NCBI GenBank assembly: GCA_964247055.1
Contig: OZ176050.1
Coordinates: forward strand, 14,012,001 to 14,076,000
Source of the DNA: Paragordius varius
Lineage: Eukaryota; Nematomorpha
Direction: 5' to 3'
Length of the DNA: 64,000 nt
Position 1 is the stretch's first letter; each line of letters begins with the position of its first letter. Under the pieces are notes generated by a model that saw nothing but the letters and a program-made list of their open reading frames with translations, was not told the origin of the DNA and ran no database searches. Below are positions 35,840-49,510 of this stretch, piece after piece. Made by a program: the position numbers and the translations under genes.

Positions 35840-36000
35840 AGGGTGAGGATTTAAATTGTATCCGGACATGTGAAGGCTTTAACACTTGCCTGCCCAGGCT
35901 GACAGTGAAGATGAAAAAATTGCTTAGTTTAGAAGTTCGAACTCTCGGACTGCAGTGTATAAGTCCGGCGCCCCACCTAGTATAACATCACGCCTCCATG
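35840..36000 (-). mobile_element. Candidate tRNA-derived SINE fragment
   Basis: On the minus strand ggggcgccggacttatacac is followed by agtccgagagttcgaactt, resembling a tRNA D/anticodon region and the T-arm GTTCGAA box B of a polymerase III promoter. It is a GC-richer island between two parts of the old array relic. No A-tail or target duplication was defined and no second copy is in the window. Confidence 0.3.
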
Positions 36001-36053
36001 TTTATACCACAGTTAAAAATTTAGCTTAATTTGAGAGAAAGGCTATTTTTGAA

Positions 36054-36337
36054 CCATTTACGATTCAAATTTACCCTTGAACAATTCAAATTCCCCCTAA
36101 AAATAAATTATAAAATTTCGGTTAAAATTAAATATATTTTTATGACAAAATTAATTATTTTTTCAGTATTATTTTAATTATATACAAATTTTTTTATAAA
36201 AAAAATAAAAAAAATATACGTAATTTTTAATCTTAAAAAACACATAATTTGTTTTGGCAAATTTGAATTGCTCGAAGGTGTTGAATTGTTCAAGGGTGAA
36301 TTTGAATTGTTTAAGGGTGAATTTGAACTGTAAATGG
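36054..36337. mobile_element. Family C foldback-like element, copy 1
   Basis: Left end ccatttacgattcaaattta then cccttgaacaattcaaatt; right end holds three ~21-bp direct modules (gttcaagggtgaatttgaatt type) and finishes taaatgg. The ends are inverted repeats. 284 bp with an AT-rich core. A related copy is at 62959-63240. No coding capacity. Confidence 0.75.
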
Positions 36338-36958
36338 TATATTATAATGTTGCTATATAATTATCAAACATTCATCCCCTGCATTGGATTATATCTTTTA
36401 CAGTTTTTGACATAAAGAGTCCCGTATAGCTAATTAGAATAATATAACCAGCTAATTTTAAAATCAATTACACCTTTGGTCAGCTATGATACACATGTAT
36501 TTGAATGTTGGACTAGCGATTTAGAGAAATTCAAAAATAAAAAATGGCGACGAAATTTGAGATGAGGATATATTCTGTTGTACCTCCTATGTGTACATGC
36601 TATCAGAATTTATCCATCAAAAAAGTTTTTCTTCCCCATTTAAAGAGTCAAATGAAAGCTAAATTTCACGGAGTGCCCGTTTAAAAGTTTCGAATAATAT
36701 CATCTGAAAGTTGGCTTGGGCTATCCAATAACCCCTTGAAATTAAAATGCTAAGAATAATTTATAAAACGATTTATATTTATTATGCGTTCTTATTGGTA
36801 AACTCATTTAAGTATATTTGATAAATACCATTTTTAAGCGGATCTGCATTGAAAATATGTGAAAAGATAATATAAAATTAGTAATGATATTATAAATAAA
36901 ATACATATAAATTTAGCATATTAAGCAGGTCAAAGTGTTTAAGATTGATTGTTTTTGA

Positions 36959-39900
36959 CTAGTCATTAACTTTTGATAAATGGGATTTATTTGAGGAACC
37001 CGACGAACTGTTAAATATATGGTGTCTTCTATTATGAAGTTTCATTATGTGTTGATCCGAAAGCGATAATTTTTGCACTTTTCCTAAAGCATTTATCGTA
37101 TAAATTATAATTATAAGGACAAAACATATTGCAAATATTTTTATAAGATAATCAATCGCGATTTAGTAAAAATTAAATTCAATATGAATAAAACCCTGAT
37201 CATTTGGTGAAACATATGATTAAATTGCATGAATAATTTATAATCTTAAGTTGTTTTACAGCTATTATCTTTTGGTTGAAGAAAATAAAATTAATTTTTA
37301 ACAAAAATGTTCTGCCTCACAATAAAATAATTAAATGCTAACCTTCAATTTCATCACTATAGTTTTGAGATGAAGGTGATAATGAATATGGATATTCCAT
37401 GGAAGAGCTTGTTGACGAAAAGGCATTTTGTTGCAAACTATTTGACATCCTAGCGTTTCTATTGTTAAGGTGATGATATGGATTCGGGAGTTTGGGTTTA
37501 TGTTCGAGTGTTTTGCGGAAATTTTCTTCCATTCGCTGTTTTTTTTAATAAATATATAGAGATCACAAAAATAATGATTTTTACAAAAACTTTATAGTAT
37601 TCCTACCTCATCTATCGATCCCCCATACCTATGGGAGATATGATCGGAATAATGCATATTCATTCGATTTTGAGACTGGAGTTGCTTTTGCATAAGCATG
37701 GCATTGGAGATTCGTTGTTTTCTGGCATTTTGCCGAAGTATGCGTTCATTACTGTACATCTCCTCTAAGACCTTTGAGTCAGAAGCTATACCGCTTCGCA
37801 AGGATGAACCCTCCAAACTACTCTCAAACGAGGTTTGTGATTGACCATTGCCCGATCTTATCAAATCACAACTTTGACGCGAGTTACTTTTATCGGATCC
37901 TATTATCCATTTCCCATTTTTTCGCGTAATCATTGGTTTTGGATTTAAGGCATTATTTTTGCAATTAGTATTATTTCCATATCGTGTATTGCTGATGTGG
38001 GAATTCATATTTTGCATCTTCAGAGGATGTAATTGATCAGTATGATCTATTAAATAATTATTGTTATGATCATTTTTGTAATCAATAGAGTATCTGTCTC
38101 TTCCAGCGAATGACGAAACATTGTTGGAAGGTCTGTTTCCTGGTGATGAAAACATTGAAGAAGTACAAGAAGAAAAGGATGAATGTTGCACTGCTGAAAT
38201 TTTATTCAATGGTCGTCGGGTGGTATTCTCAATGTTGTTTCGTTTTAAAGGCGCATAAATTTCCTCATTAGTGTTTCCATACATTAATCGAGAGTAGGGT
38301 TTATCTTTTTTACAGTTTTCCCTTTTGGTCGTTGTATACAACATAAACTCTGAAGAGGTACTATTAAAACTTCCCAAATTCCCAGGTAGGCCCTTATTCT
38401 CAAACTCATCCTCTTCCAGCCCATCGGTAAGTCGATGTCTCGAAGAAAAGTCAGTTGAACACGTGGGGGATGTTAAACAATTTGGTTGTAAATCACCGTC
38501 GTATTGACCACTATCTTCAACATCCGCTACTTGTCCATGATAAGAATGTATTTTATTTTGCCCCCTTGCCATTCCGCCATTTATCATATTATTACGGATA
38601 TTTGGTCGGAAAATTTTGTGTTTGTTATTCGAGTAATTTAGGGGTATTGCCAATGTATTTTGATGTTGTTGTATAATACCATCGTTTGCATTAAGGGGGA
38701 GATCATAGGGGACGGGCAGCAAATTCTCTTCGATTTCTTGTTCATACATATTGTCCCATTCATCAAATTCATCATTAGGATTATTTGGCAAATCTCCCCC
38801 ATCAAAATCATCATAATTTGGATTACCGTTATAACCGTTGTCCATCTGGATAAATTCGTTACTCTTTCCATTTTTTAGATCATTACCTATGAACAAACAT
38901 GCTTATTACGCATTTTATGCGGATGAAATAGAAAATACAAAGTTTAGTACGCTTACACAGCTCTATTTTATTATATCTTAAACACCGCGATATTACTATT
39001 TAATTCTTGACCCAAAATATCTAATAAGTTAGGTTTTTTGAATTAAGCAGTTAAACATCTGTTTAATATGGTTATTATTTAAAGGGGTTACTGTCATGAT
39101 CATAAATGCATCTATAACTATTCCTTATCTACTTTAGTTTTATATCTGTTTATTAGCCATCATATTGCTAAAGAAGCCTCCTTTTATTTAAGAGCAATTT
39201 TACTTAGTTTTTAGAAAGAATATATGAATTAATTAATATATCACAAAATAAAGCTACAAATATTTCAAATTTATACTCTGTAAATACAAATATTTTTATT
39301 TTTTAGTTAAAAGTTTATTAATCAATTATTTTGGTTTGTTAGTTAAGCCCAGGAATTTTTCCGTCGTTTATATTTGTTACCAAATATGTGATGAAAATTA
39401 CTATTAGGGTTGGGATAATATTCATCAGGGTGACCAGTATTATAAGCTTGCCCATCATCGTATATGCTATTATAATCGTAATTAAACGAGGAATCATGTG
39501 GATCAAGCCCTTCATCTTCCATAATAATTGCACTAAACTGTGTTGGATCCATTCTTTGCCCGTTACTATTGATTACTAATGGGTTTACAGTAAAAATTGA
39601 TATTATAGTCGGACAAAAGGTAAAAATAATAGAACAAATCACTTTAACAATATGCCACTCTATTTTTTAAAACTTTTATTAGTAAGTCATTGGTTAAAAC
39701 TGCAAAACATATATATTGGTAACACATTATGTTTACAATATTATAATATGGGAAAATTAAGGTTTTAAAAAGTATGGATGTGTTTTGAAAAAAATATTTG
39801 TCTTAACATTTTGATGTTTTGTTAATATTTCAATACTGTAAAATAAACATAAACTTAAAATTTTGATGACTCATTTTTTTAAATATAAAAAAATGAATAA

Positions 39901-41933
39901 AAAACGGAAAGAACCATTTAAATCTCTAAGGATGTCAAGAGCCGCAATATTTATCAACATTATCCAACATGGCGTTTTCAAAGCTTGGTTATGATCTTCT
40001 ACAAATGCAATGGATACCACACACATCATTTGAAGGTAATCTATCATGGATGGTTGGGAAGAAAAAGATGCGACTTTTTCCTTAAATATCTTCATATCGA
40101 ATATCTACAAAATTTTTGGTTCAAATATTTAGAACTTGATTATCATTCGCCTAATTTAATTGTGCAGATATTTTTCAGTGACTAATGTAAAAATTTAATT
40201 AATATTTTTGACACCGAAGAGAGTTTTAATTTTAAACAGATTGATTGTAAGAGTTTTTAATGAATAAGTTTACTTTCATAGGTGTATTGTATTGAATATA
40301 TCCATTGTGGTATACAAGGTCATTGCTCATGCAATGGAGTAGAGGTTTATGCGAATTCCTTACAATTATATCACAATTGCGATCTATACATTTTGCTATT
40401 ATACTACCATCCTTATCCAGTTTAATTTTGAGTCCCTAAAATGTTAAATGTTATATTTTTAACAACATTGATAGTTTATTATAGCTTAATTAGCACCTTT
40501 CCCTAGAAAAATGATTATTATTTAATTTATATCAAATAAATGCCTATTACATTTTTGATAATGAGTGTAGCGTCGATAAAATTAACTTAGTAGACTGTTT
40601 AATATTTTGGGCTTCCACCCTCTCATAATTTACATGAACTTTCAAAAATATAAGATCAAATATTTCTTTTATATCTTCCGCAACAGGCTTTATTAAAAAA
40701 TATTGTCGGGAGAAATTCCGTCTAATACTAAGTCTAGTGTTAAAGGTTATCACTTAATAATCAAAATATATAAGATTGAAGTGTTGTTAATATTGTGAAA
40801 AAATGCAGCTTTCAGATCCCAAAATTATTATTGGTTTGGGAAAACTTCCATAACTGATTAATAGCATTTAGCTGCTGTTTAGAAAAGTTTTATTATTTAT
40901 AAATAAATTAGCTGAAAAGTGGAATTAACGCTTGGTATAAACTTATACTACAATTCAAGTCTCATAGAAATATCTGATAATTAGGATTTCTAATAAAATG
41001 TAACAAGATTCCATCACTAACAGTATATAAAGATTAAATTTTATTGAAATTGGCTTGCTTCTCCCAAAAAAATTTATCATAATGTGCACTTTTATAAAAT
41101 ATAATTTTAATTTACCATGTGGTAAAACTTTCTATGAGACTCGTAAGCTCCGAAACCCAAAAGATTATAAAAATCCCTATTTTTCTTCGATGAATTATAT
41201 TTTTTAGGACTGCTGGTATTGTGCATTTTATTTTTTATTAGGCATTTTACAATATTATAGCTTTGTGTAATTACTTGGGTAATAAATGACTTTGTGTGGG
41301 TAGTTTGAGCGTCTCGAGTATCATTGTGAAAAGCACCCAAGCCAAGACTAGATATTGTTATATATAACAGATTATGCATGAAATTTAAAAACATTGACCT
41401 CATTATAATATGCCATGCCAAAATATTAATCCATTTGATAAACCGAAGTTGTTTTATTTAGCAAATTAGCGCATTCGATTACATGTTTACTTTTTGCCTT
41501 AACCACTTTAAAGCGCCTATAAAGTTAGATTAATGTAATATTTTATTTGATAAAACGCATCGTCAAACTTTATTGAGTGGTCTTTTTCTATTTGATTTGT
41601 TACCGATTTTAATTTTTTGTGTCTGATAAGCCGCAGCTATTTTCAATGTTATTTTTTTTCAAACAAAGATTATGCCCCATTTTAATTTGAAATTTTGTAA
41701 AATTGCCAGTAGTCATAAATAAAAATGTATAATTGATAAATTAAAATTGTAATCTTACTAATTTTATATATATTGGCATTGTCTAGATATATTTTATGAA
41801 ATAATTTCCAATTAACTTAAAAAGGCTTAATAATTATCCTATTTAAATATGTTTCATAAAAAACGGTTTAAAATGATTGGGTAGAAAAATAATTTCAAAC
41901 AAAGGAGGTTTTTATTTGTGCCATAAAAAAATG

Positions 41934-42000
<67 letters not shown>

Positions 42001-44802
42001 AAAATCGGCAATCATAAAAAATAATTTAATTTCGAAAAAGCTTCCATATATATTTTAAATTAACGATAAAAATTATTATATATACACTGAAAATGCGTGC
42101 CTCCTTTTAACCTATAATTATAATTATATTCCATTTTTCCTCGAAATATCCATAAACCCACACGCAAAAGTTCAAAGATTATCATTTTATTGTGTGGCTT
42201 CTTTAAGTAAAATTAGAAAATTATTGGAGGAACTTTATATAACAAACACTAATTTGGAAAGAAATTAGGTTTCTTTGATGTTCGCATATATTACAGAATA
42301 AAGCCGACCATAAAAACATCTTAAAATAAATGCATACCTTTAAAAACGATAGTAATTAGTAACCATAAAACAATTTTAAAAGTAATATACATGATTTTGC
42401 AAAGTTAAAAGATATCTCAAATTTACAACATAAAATATAAAATCTCTAATTGCCCTTGCCCTTTTAAGCAATGCGTTTGGAATAAAATTACTGATTAAAC
42501 CACAAAAATTATTTGAAACATTCGATTACTGATATAGTAGAAAACCATTAGTTATGGCCCTGAATTAATTATAAAAAAAATTAATATACTTCTTTTTAGC
42601 ACTGAGTATCTGCAAATTTGTAAAATAGCTATGAAATAGTCGGATTTATATGGCGCGCGGCCCTTGATAAAAAATTTTGTACCTCTGGTATAAACCAAAT
42701 CAAAATCCTTTAAAATTAAGATTTAAGAATGGCAAAAATACTAACCGGAAACCATCGAATTCTTCGGTTGTACCATCTATAGTTATCACAGGAACGCGAA
42801 TATATGCTTTGGCAATGCGTTTATTCCGTTCCATACATATAAGTTTGCACCAAATATCGTCATCAATCGTATCATATTTATCATAAATTTCATTGAGATG
42901 ATCCTTTTACATTTACAGTATGCATTTTTATGGATGCTTAATTTACACTATAGTTGAGCGATTTGCAACACAGTAGTGTATGGAAAAAAGAAAGGAATTT
43001 TTTTTCCATACCCCACTGTGTTGCAAGTGCACAACTATAGTGTGGAACAATCAACCATTAAAATGCATACCGTTTAGGCAATAAAAGGTTAATATATACA
43101 GTAAAAACTTAAATTAAGACAAAACAAAAAACCTAGAGGTTTTGTACAAAGAAAATCATATTTTTTTATTCTTGTTTTTTTACTAAATAACTTAAATTAT
43201 TATAATAAATAGTTAAGTCCGTTGAATTGCATCTCTATCTTTCATTTAGCCAAAACAATAGGCTATTTGTAAAATTAAATCAAGGTTCAGAAAATTTACA
43301 TATATTATTAAAAGCATAATCGCGGTTAATTTTTTTGTTGTCATTATATTTTTAGTTTTACTGTACAAGGTCAAACTTACTTTAAAATTTATTGATACTG
43401 TTGCTTTTCATAAAAATCTAAAGTTTATACCTGATACAATTCTCTCTCATTGAACCAAATGTCTTCATATTCCTGAGGTTTCATGAGTCTTTTCGATGTG
43501 TTAAAATTCATATTATGTAGGGGATGTGTTTCATTTTCTTCCATATTATCTAAAAAACCATTTTGCTCTCCGGCTTCTAATTGAGTATTTTCTGAATACT
43601 CTGGTTGAGTCAGGGCAAATTCATACGAGGATGCCGTATTATGAGGAAAATCATCCCATGATTGGGATATTGGCATTTGACTGGGATGCCTTTTTTTCTC
43701 AATCATATCCGACGATGATTTTGTACCTTTTGAAGACTTTATCATAGCTGCTAACAATATTTTCTTCCTATTAGCTTGTTGTTGTTGTTGTCTTGTATGA
43801 TTTAGCTCCGATGGATAATTTTGATCTTGACGTATTGGATTTAATGGCTGTTGCTGGTATGCGTATTGATTGGAATGATCAATGTTTGCTATAAAATTAT
43901 TTATTTTTTATAATTAATCATTCTATCAAATTAATGGTCAGCGGTATAATTAAATATAAACCCAGAGTTAAGGGTTGTATTACACCGCCCTATAGTCAAC
44001 GAGACGCAAAATCAAGATATTTTTTAGTTAAATTTAAAATAGTTTTGTTTTAAGTTTCGGGTGCAAGAAATATGCATTTAAATATATAAAAGATTTTGTT
44101 ATAATTAACGTTTAAAATCCTTTTGTCAACCGTTTACTTTGATTACTTTCTTTTTAAAATTAGAGCTTAAGAGGACTTCATCACGGATTCATGTCCAGTG
44201 CTCTATAAGCACGATGAATTACTAATAATTAGGTATGTATTATTATAATGAAGAAAACTACTGAAACTTGTTTAACCGACCTACTGGGATCAACTTTATA
44301 CACACATATACTGTTCTTTATTGTTCTTTAACAAAAATATAATGACATATAATTTACGGATTTTCGGGTTGGATCCATTGTTTCGGGCCAAATAGTTTTG
44401 TCGGTTGGCCGCTGTTTCTTGAGACAATTTTCTAGGATTAACATCATAAAGTTGCTCTTGAGATATTTTCCGATATGGATTTTCAGGGTTGTTCGATGAT
44501 GCCGATAAATTAATACAGGAGTAACGTATACGATTATCCTTATCCTTATTGTAATTATTATTAATATTGGTTATGTTGTTAAACTTGGAATCTTTCCGTT
44601 TTCTAACGAAATCTAAATTTTGTTTGCCGTATTTATTATTATTGCTAAAATTTTGTGGGCATGAATTGACATTCTTGATTCCATTGATATGTCCGCTAAA
44701 ATTTGAGGAGCCTCTTTTATTTTTATATGCGCCGCTAGGATTTTCATACTTATTTGCAGTTATTAGTGCTTGGTGAAAGGGAGCTTCAATTTTCATAACC
44801 AC
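36959..44802 (-). CDS. MH2-domain protein, Expansion-like, ten exons
   Basis: Ten exons join in consistent phase: 44802-44358, 43888-43431, 42903-42746, 41347-41275, 40435-40274, 40104-39915, 39575-39381, 38886-37607, 37535-37343, 37083-36959 (TAG). From the ATG at 44796 this gives about 1,090 residues. Residues ~1-300 are Asn/Ser/Gln-rich and disordered. Residues ~315-495 form an MH2-like (Smad C-terminal) domain: IWCKLICMERNKRIAKAYIR, TTEEFDGFRLGLGAFHNDTR, QGLKIKLDKDGSI and KIFDMKIFKEKV, the last matching the Smad KVFDL strand. No MH1 DNA-binding domain is seen. The rest is low-complexity (acidic ~560-610, Asn/Ser-rich to the end, basic C-terminus). MH2-only proteins of this layout include Drosophila Expansion, needed for tracheal tube organisation; that link is from memory. 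An acceptor (ttttag) directly precedes 44802, so an upstream exon is possible. The exon 6 donor (39915 or a few bases on) is weak. Confidence 0.85.
41938..41998. repeat. (AT)n microsatellite
   Basis: About 60 bp of alternating AT within the MH2-gene intron between exons 3 and 4. Confidence 0.95.
42917..43074. mobile_element. Hairpin MITE in an intron of the MH2 gene
   Basis: An almost complete palindrome of ~158 bp with arms of ~70 bp: gtatgcattttta ... cactatagttg ... ttgcaacacagt ... gtatggaaaaaa on the left and its imperfect complement on the right, with a centre of about 15 bp. It lies in the intron between exons at 43431 and 42903, next to the acceptor. Family not identified. Confidence 0.7.
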
Positions 44803-47800
44803 CTAAAATTTTGGGGTTTTTGCGCGCAACTCAAGACTAACCCTATTTTTTTTGTGCCACCTAAAAATGTGTTACGCAAAAAAAGAATATACAATTGTCT
44901 TTGTAAAATATATTACAAAAAATATATATAATCGGATATTTTTAACGTAAATTTTTAAAAACCAGGATTCTAAAATTATTTAAAAAAAGCTAATTATGGT
45001 TAAAAATCTGTAATTAATTATATTTTGTTGAAAAAATCGAAGGTCTGTTCTTGGTATAATGCAGAAGCGTTGCTATGGGCGGGGGGTGCTGATGGATTTT
45101 AAAACATTTTGATTATCTAACCATTTCAATATTCAATATTTCTAACAAATATTTTTTTTGGAAGTTTAATATTGAGTGAAAGTTTTAGATTTTAATTAAT
45201 ACTTAATTTTAAAAAAATATAATCCAAGGTTAATAGAAAATAATTCTCAATTATGAATCAAGCTTAAGTTTTAGTTATTGAGTTAATTTACCTTATTTTC
45301 TTACATTATATTAACACACTAACATAATAATCAGATAAGAGGGAGGATTTACAATCGAAAAATTCATGGTGGAAAAAATTTAATCATTAAACAAAGAAAG
45401 TTTTTCTTTATATTATTTGATTGCGTTACAGCAATAATATATTTCAAGCCACTCTCTGTAAATCCAAAATTTTTTTAAAAAATTTAAATTTTCAAAAAAA
45501 TATTTTAGCTAGCATTTTTTTGGATATTGAGTCATAAAATATTATAAAATGCCAAAGAAATGTAGGCTTATTAGGTTGAATGACTTGAAATTTAATTTTT
45601 TTGAAAAAAAATTTAAAAGAGAAGAAAAGAAAATAGAAAGATCTATAATATATCACTAATGACTATTTTATCTAATCACCCATATACCAAAAGACATACT
45701 TGGTCTTAAAAAATATAAATAAAAAAGATATTTTTTGTTTTATTTAAAAACTGTAGCATAAAAATGCATAATTTTATCGTTTAATACCTAAAGCATTGAT
45801 CGATAACATATATGCAAACAAAGTTTTAGATTAATAAATAAAATTAAAATAAAATTAACAATAAAAGATTTCCTTTTAAAATTAAAATTTTTTGTACACT
45901 AGCTTTTGTTATAAGAGAGGATATTTTATTTTGTTGAAAGTAGTTATATCATCTATTGAACTGGATCAATTTAACTCAGGTTTTGCGGTAATTTAGATTC
46001 CACATGTATAAATTTAAGGATAAATGCTGGAAAAATAATTTCAAAAAATATATTTTGATGTTATTTCAATAATTAAGACTTTATAGATTTTGGTTCCAAT
46101 TCAAATTCGGATAAAATAATATACTTTCAGGACTTTAAGCAAATTATAAGATAATATGAAAAATTGGGTTTAAATTAATGAAAAAAACTGTTTGGACCGA
46201 AGGTACATCAACCGCTAAAGAATATTTATTTTTTATTTTTATTATTTAATATTTTAGGAAATATGAAAAAAAATGATTTTTTGATTTGCTACTATTCAAT
46301 ATTTTAATCGCTTGAAAAAAATTTCTAACAAGAGTATATCCATTAACAAACGACCTTAAAACTTTAGTATTGTAAATAGTAACAATTCATATATTAATAA
46401 AAATTATAAACAACAACTTATATATAATGTCAGAATATTAATTTTAAGACTACATTTATTCAATTATATACATAAAAATACCTGATTTAACAATGAAAGA
46501 ATTGGATTGGGAACCTTTGTGGCAATAAAATATTTGCCTAATTAATTTTGAGTAAATTGTAATTGCATCCTTTTAAAAAAAAATTTTTATAAAAAAATAT
46601 GGTAATGGTAGACTTGAGTAGTACACATTATTTATAATTATTATAATTATAAATATACGGAATTCTTTGGGACAGGGGGGGACAGTAAAAAAATGATAAA
46701 CGATGATATATCATCTACAACAATGAATGGCTATATCGTAATGCAATAAATTTTTTTAGCACTTTTAACAACAATGTTTTTTTCTACTGTAAGTAAAGGT
46801 GTTTTTTCACACCTTGTAGAGGTGGGATGTTGTTGGGACGTTTTGGATATAATTTATTCTCGCGAACGAATGATAAATAGTTTTTTTCCCTTCAACACAT
46901 TTTTTGCAAGATACTAGGGGACAAATATACCATAACACATATATGGACAAATATAATTTGTTTGGATACTACCTTTTTAAGGATAGCAATTCCTTAAATT
47001 TAAACCAAAGTGTTGTTAATTATCATTGAAATTTCGATTAAATCAAATATAAATCATCTTTCCGTTTGTGTTTCGCATATTGTCGAATGTAATACCTGGA
47101 GAAATGTTAACAATTTGGGCGATGAAGTAAATATAAGGGTTATTTTTTTGGTGTTAAATAAGTATATAGAATATTTTTTGATATAATTTTTGTATAGACT
47201 CTTTCCTTTCCCTTAAGGGGTGATAATTACATATACAATGTTAAATAGGAGGGGAGCGTGTTTTTTTTTATAATTTTGTCACAAGTTTAGGATAATAAAT
47301 AAAAAATATGAGTATATCCGTTTAGGTTGAGGTGAATATATCTCATATTTTGTCTAAAAAAATTTCATTCAATTATTACAGGAGCTTATAATAATTAGGG
47401 TAGTATTCTTGATTTGCGGTTAAAATTTCAAAATTACGTAGCAATACTTTTAAGATATATAAAGTGAATCGAAGAAATTGAAACTGAAAGTTTTAGTTTT
47501 CATGTAGACATATATCAGTAAAAATTATTTTAATTATAGATACAGATGAAAGCGTGTCTAATCATATAAAATGCACAGAGGAAAAATTTTAATTAAATGA
47601 TTAAAATCTTTACTCGATATATATCTGATTAGGAAATTTTTTATAAATATTACATAATTGAAAGTTACACATGTATAGAGAGCTATATCTTTCTTTATAT
47701 AAATAAATAACAGTCTAAAAATGTATAATGATATAAACCTTAAAATCAGTCAGTATATAAAAAAATTAAAATTATAAATAAAAAACTCATAAAATTTAAC

Positions 47801-48150
47801 CCAGTTTTTTTGTTGTTTTACTTTTTCTCATATAAATTTTTTAGCAGAAAATGAAAACATTAAATTCTATATATTTTAAAATAATGCTGCTGATATACCT
47901 ATAAATATTGGTTGTTGCTTTTAATCTTGACAGCTAATTCGAGAAGGCGTTAAAAAATCCAAAAAGCGCTGCGAATTTCAGGATAAAAGAAAATATATTT
48001 AACAACGCCTAATAATTCTTAAAAAAATTGGTTATATAAATGATTTTTTTAATTTTAATAGCAGATGAATAAAAATGGTTCTAAAATATTTTTTTCTTTG
48101 AAAATTATTTATCCTTATATAAATATTGTATAACATCCGCTAATTAAAAC
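44803..48150. other. AT-rich DNA, no gene recognised
   Basis: Over 3 kb with no plausible exon. It should contain the promoter of the MH2 gene if 44796 is its start, but no TATA/initiator arrangement could be singled out from the AT background. A G-run (ggacaggggggggacag) occurs near 46,672. Confidence 0.4.
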
Positions 48151-48153
48151 ATA

Positions 48154-48186
<33 letters not shown>
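48154..48186. repeat. (AT)n microsatellite
   Basis: A run of about 32 bp of alternating AT. Confidence 0.9.
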
Positions 48187-48190
<4 letters not shown>

Positions 48191-48339
48191 TTCAATTTTG
48201 TCGTTAATTATACATATATTTATAAATGTAATATATGTCAAAAGAGGAAGCTTGTAACCAGAGTTAGTCAAATTTAAAATATTAAAAAGACCTTGATTTG
48301 GATCAAAGGAACAGAAATAGAACACTGAAATACTTTACG

Positions 48340-49080
48340 CTGAATTTAACTGTTGTGGAATGGTGGTGATTTTATGCCAGGTGTACAGTCATAAGGGTTT
48401 ACCGGGTTTCAAAAAAACTTTTACATAGGCTTTTCTACATTCGCCCAACTCTCAGGTAATTTATGAATTTGCCAGAAAAATGATTATCTTTTGCCGTAAA
48501 CTATTGCCATATCATAAGTGCTGCGATGGTGTCCCCCACTGATGCGAACTTGTATTAGTCAGACGGTTTCGGCCAGGAATCAGTTAATGCAAAAGAATTT
48601 TCTATCGAAGTGATTTAAATGACTTGCACCGGTTTTGCTGTAACATAACATTGTCATCTACCAAAATCACTTTGCTATGTTTTCTAGCCAATCTAGCCAT
48701 TTTTTTTATCAATGCATCGTTTAGATTAATCATTTGTTGGCAGTAGGGGGGAGTATTAACAATTTAACCGTGTTTCAAAAGTCATAATACACAATATCGC
48801 TCTGGTTTTCCACTAGACACAGAGCCCGGCTTTCTTGCTGAAGCGATTTGGCATTGGTGGATCGGCTTTGCAAGGTGAAAGCCTTTTTCAATATATAAAA
48901 AACCATATCATATCCGGTCTCGCAAAAATAATTTCTTTTAGCGACGCTGAAGAAAGATTTCCCAAACCACTTTGCTTTGATTTGACATTAATAGTTTGTT
49001 GGTCTTTCCCATTTTCGCAGACATCAATTGATTGTTATTTTTGTGATATATTTAATGGTTCTACTAATTCTTGCTAAGTT
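48340..49080 (-). pseudogene. Degenerate coding-like island, unidentified
   Basis: Base composition is clearly more GC-rich than the surroundings, and the minus strand has short protein-like runs in shifting frames, for example VNTPPYCQQMINLNDALIKK then MARLARKHSKVILVDDN. This looks like a decayed coding sequence, possibly a retroelement reading frame or an SGNH-hydrolase-like segment, but no family can be claimed. The plus-strand open frame at 48835-49077 lies opposite and is probably a shadow. Confidence 0.3.
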
Positions 49081-49349
49081 TAAATTACATTTCTTAATAA
49101 ATCTTGCACTTAGAGTGTTCATAGTTGTGTTTCCAAAGTGTCCATATTTCACACGAAATCCCAACTTTTGATACCTCCAAATATGTATCATTATATATGA
49201 TAAGTTGTGCTAGCATGATATTTTTCAATAACCCATTATAATGGCCAATGCTTGTGGGACGCAGACTTTATTTTATGATATAATTTGTAGATTTATGTCA
49301 GAACAGAATAGGGTTGTATAGAATTAATCGTCTGCGTAGTTTTTTTCTA

Positions 49350-49510
49350 GGTTATTTCTTAATTAAAAGGGTAATAACTTATCAATACACCTGGAAATGG
49401 TATCAACCAAATAACAATACAAATTGTAATAAAATTGACGTTGCGCTACCTCAGAAAATGACGATCATAAAAGATGGGGTACGATTTTTGGACCTTAGCT
49501 AAAGGTAATT
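49350..49510 (+). other. Possible isolated exon or relic
   Basis: Open plus-strand stretch reading YQYTWKWYQPNNNTNCNKID then VALPQKMTIIKDGVRFLDL, with coding-like composition. No clear acceptor, partners or family. Could be an upstream relic exon of the pseudogene at 51.6 kb. Confidence 0.2.

Larger units (their letters stand above)
35640..36840 (+). repeat. Diverged copy of part of the 3.5-kb array unit
   Basis: 35640-35760 and 36388-36840 align with array positions about 14,740-14,860 and 14,875-15,360 (shared cagtttttgacataaagagt-like, ttataaaacgatttatatt, attatgcgttcttattgg). It is far more diverged than the array copies and is split by the family C element and other DNA. It shows the unit exists outside the array. 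Confidence 0.7.

Noticed and set aside
38325-38878. Several open frames opposite the MH2 gene's large exon
   Set aside because: Shadows of the 1.28-kb coding exon on the other strand.
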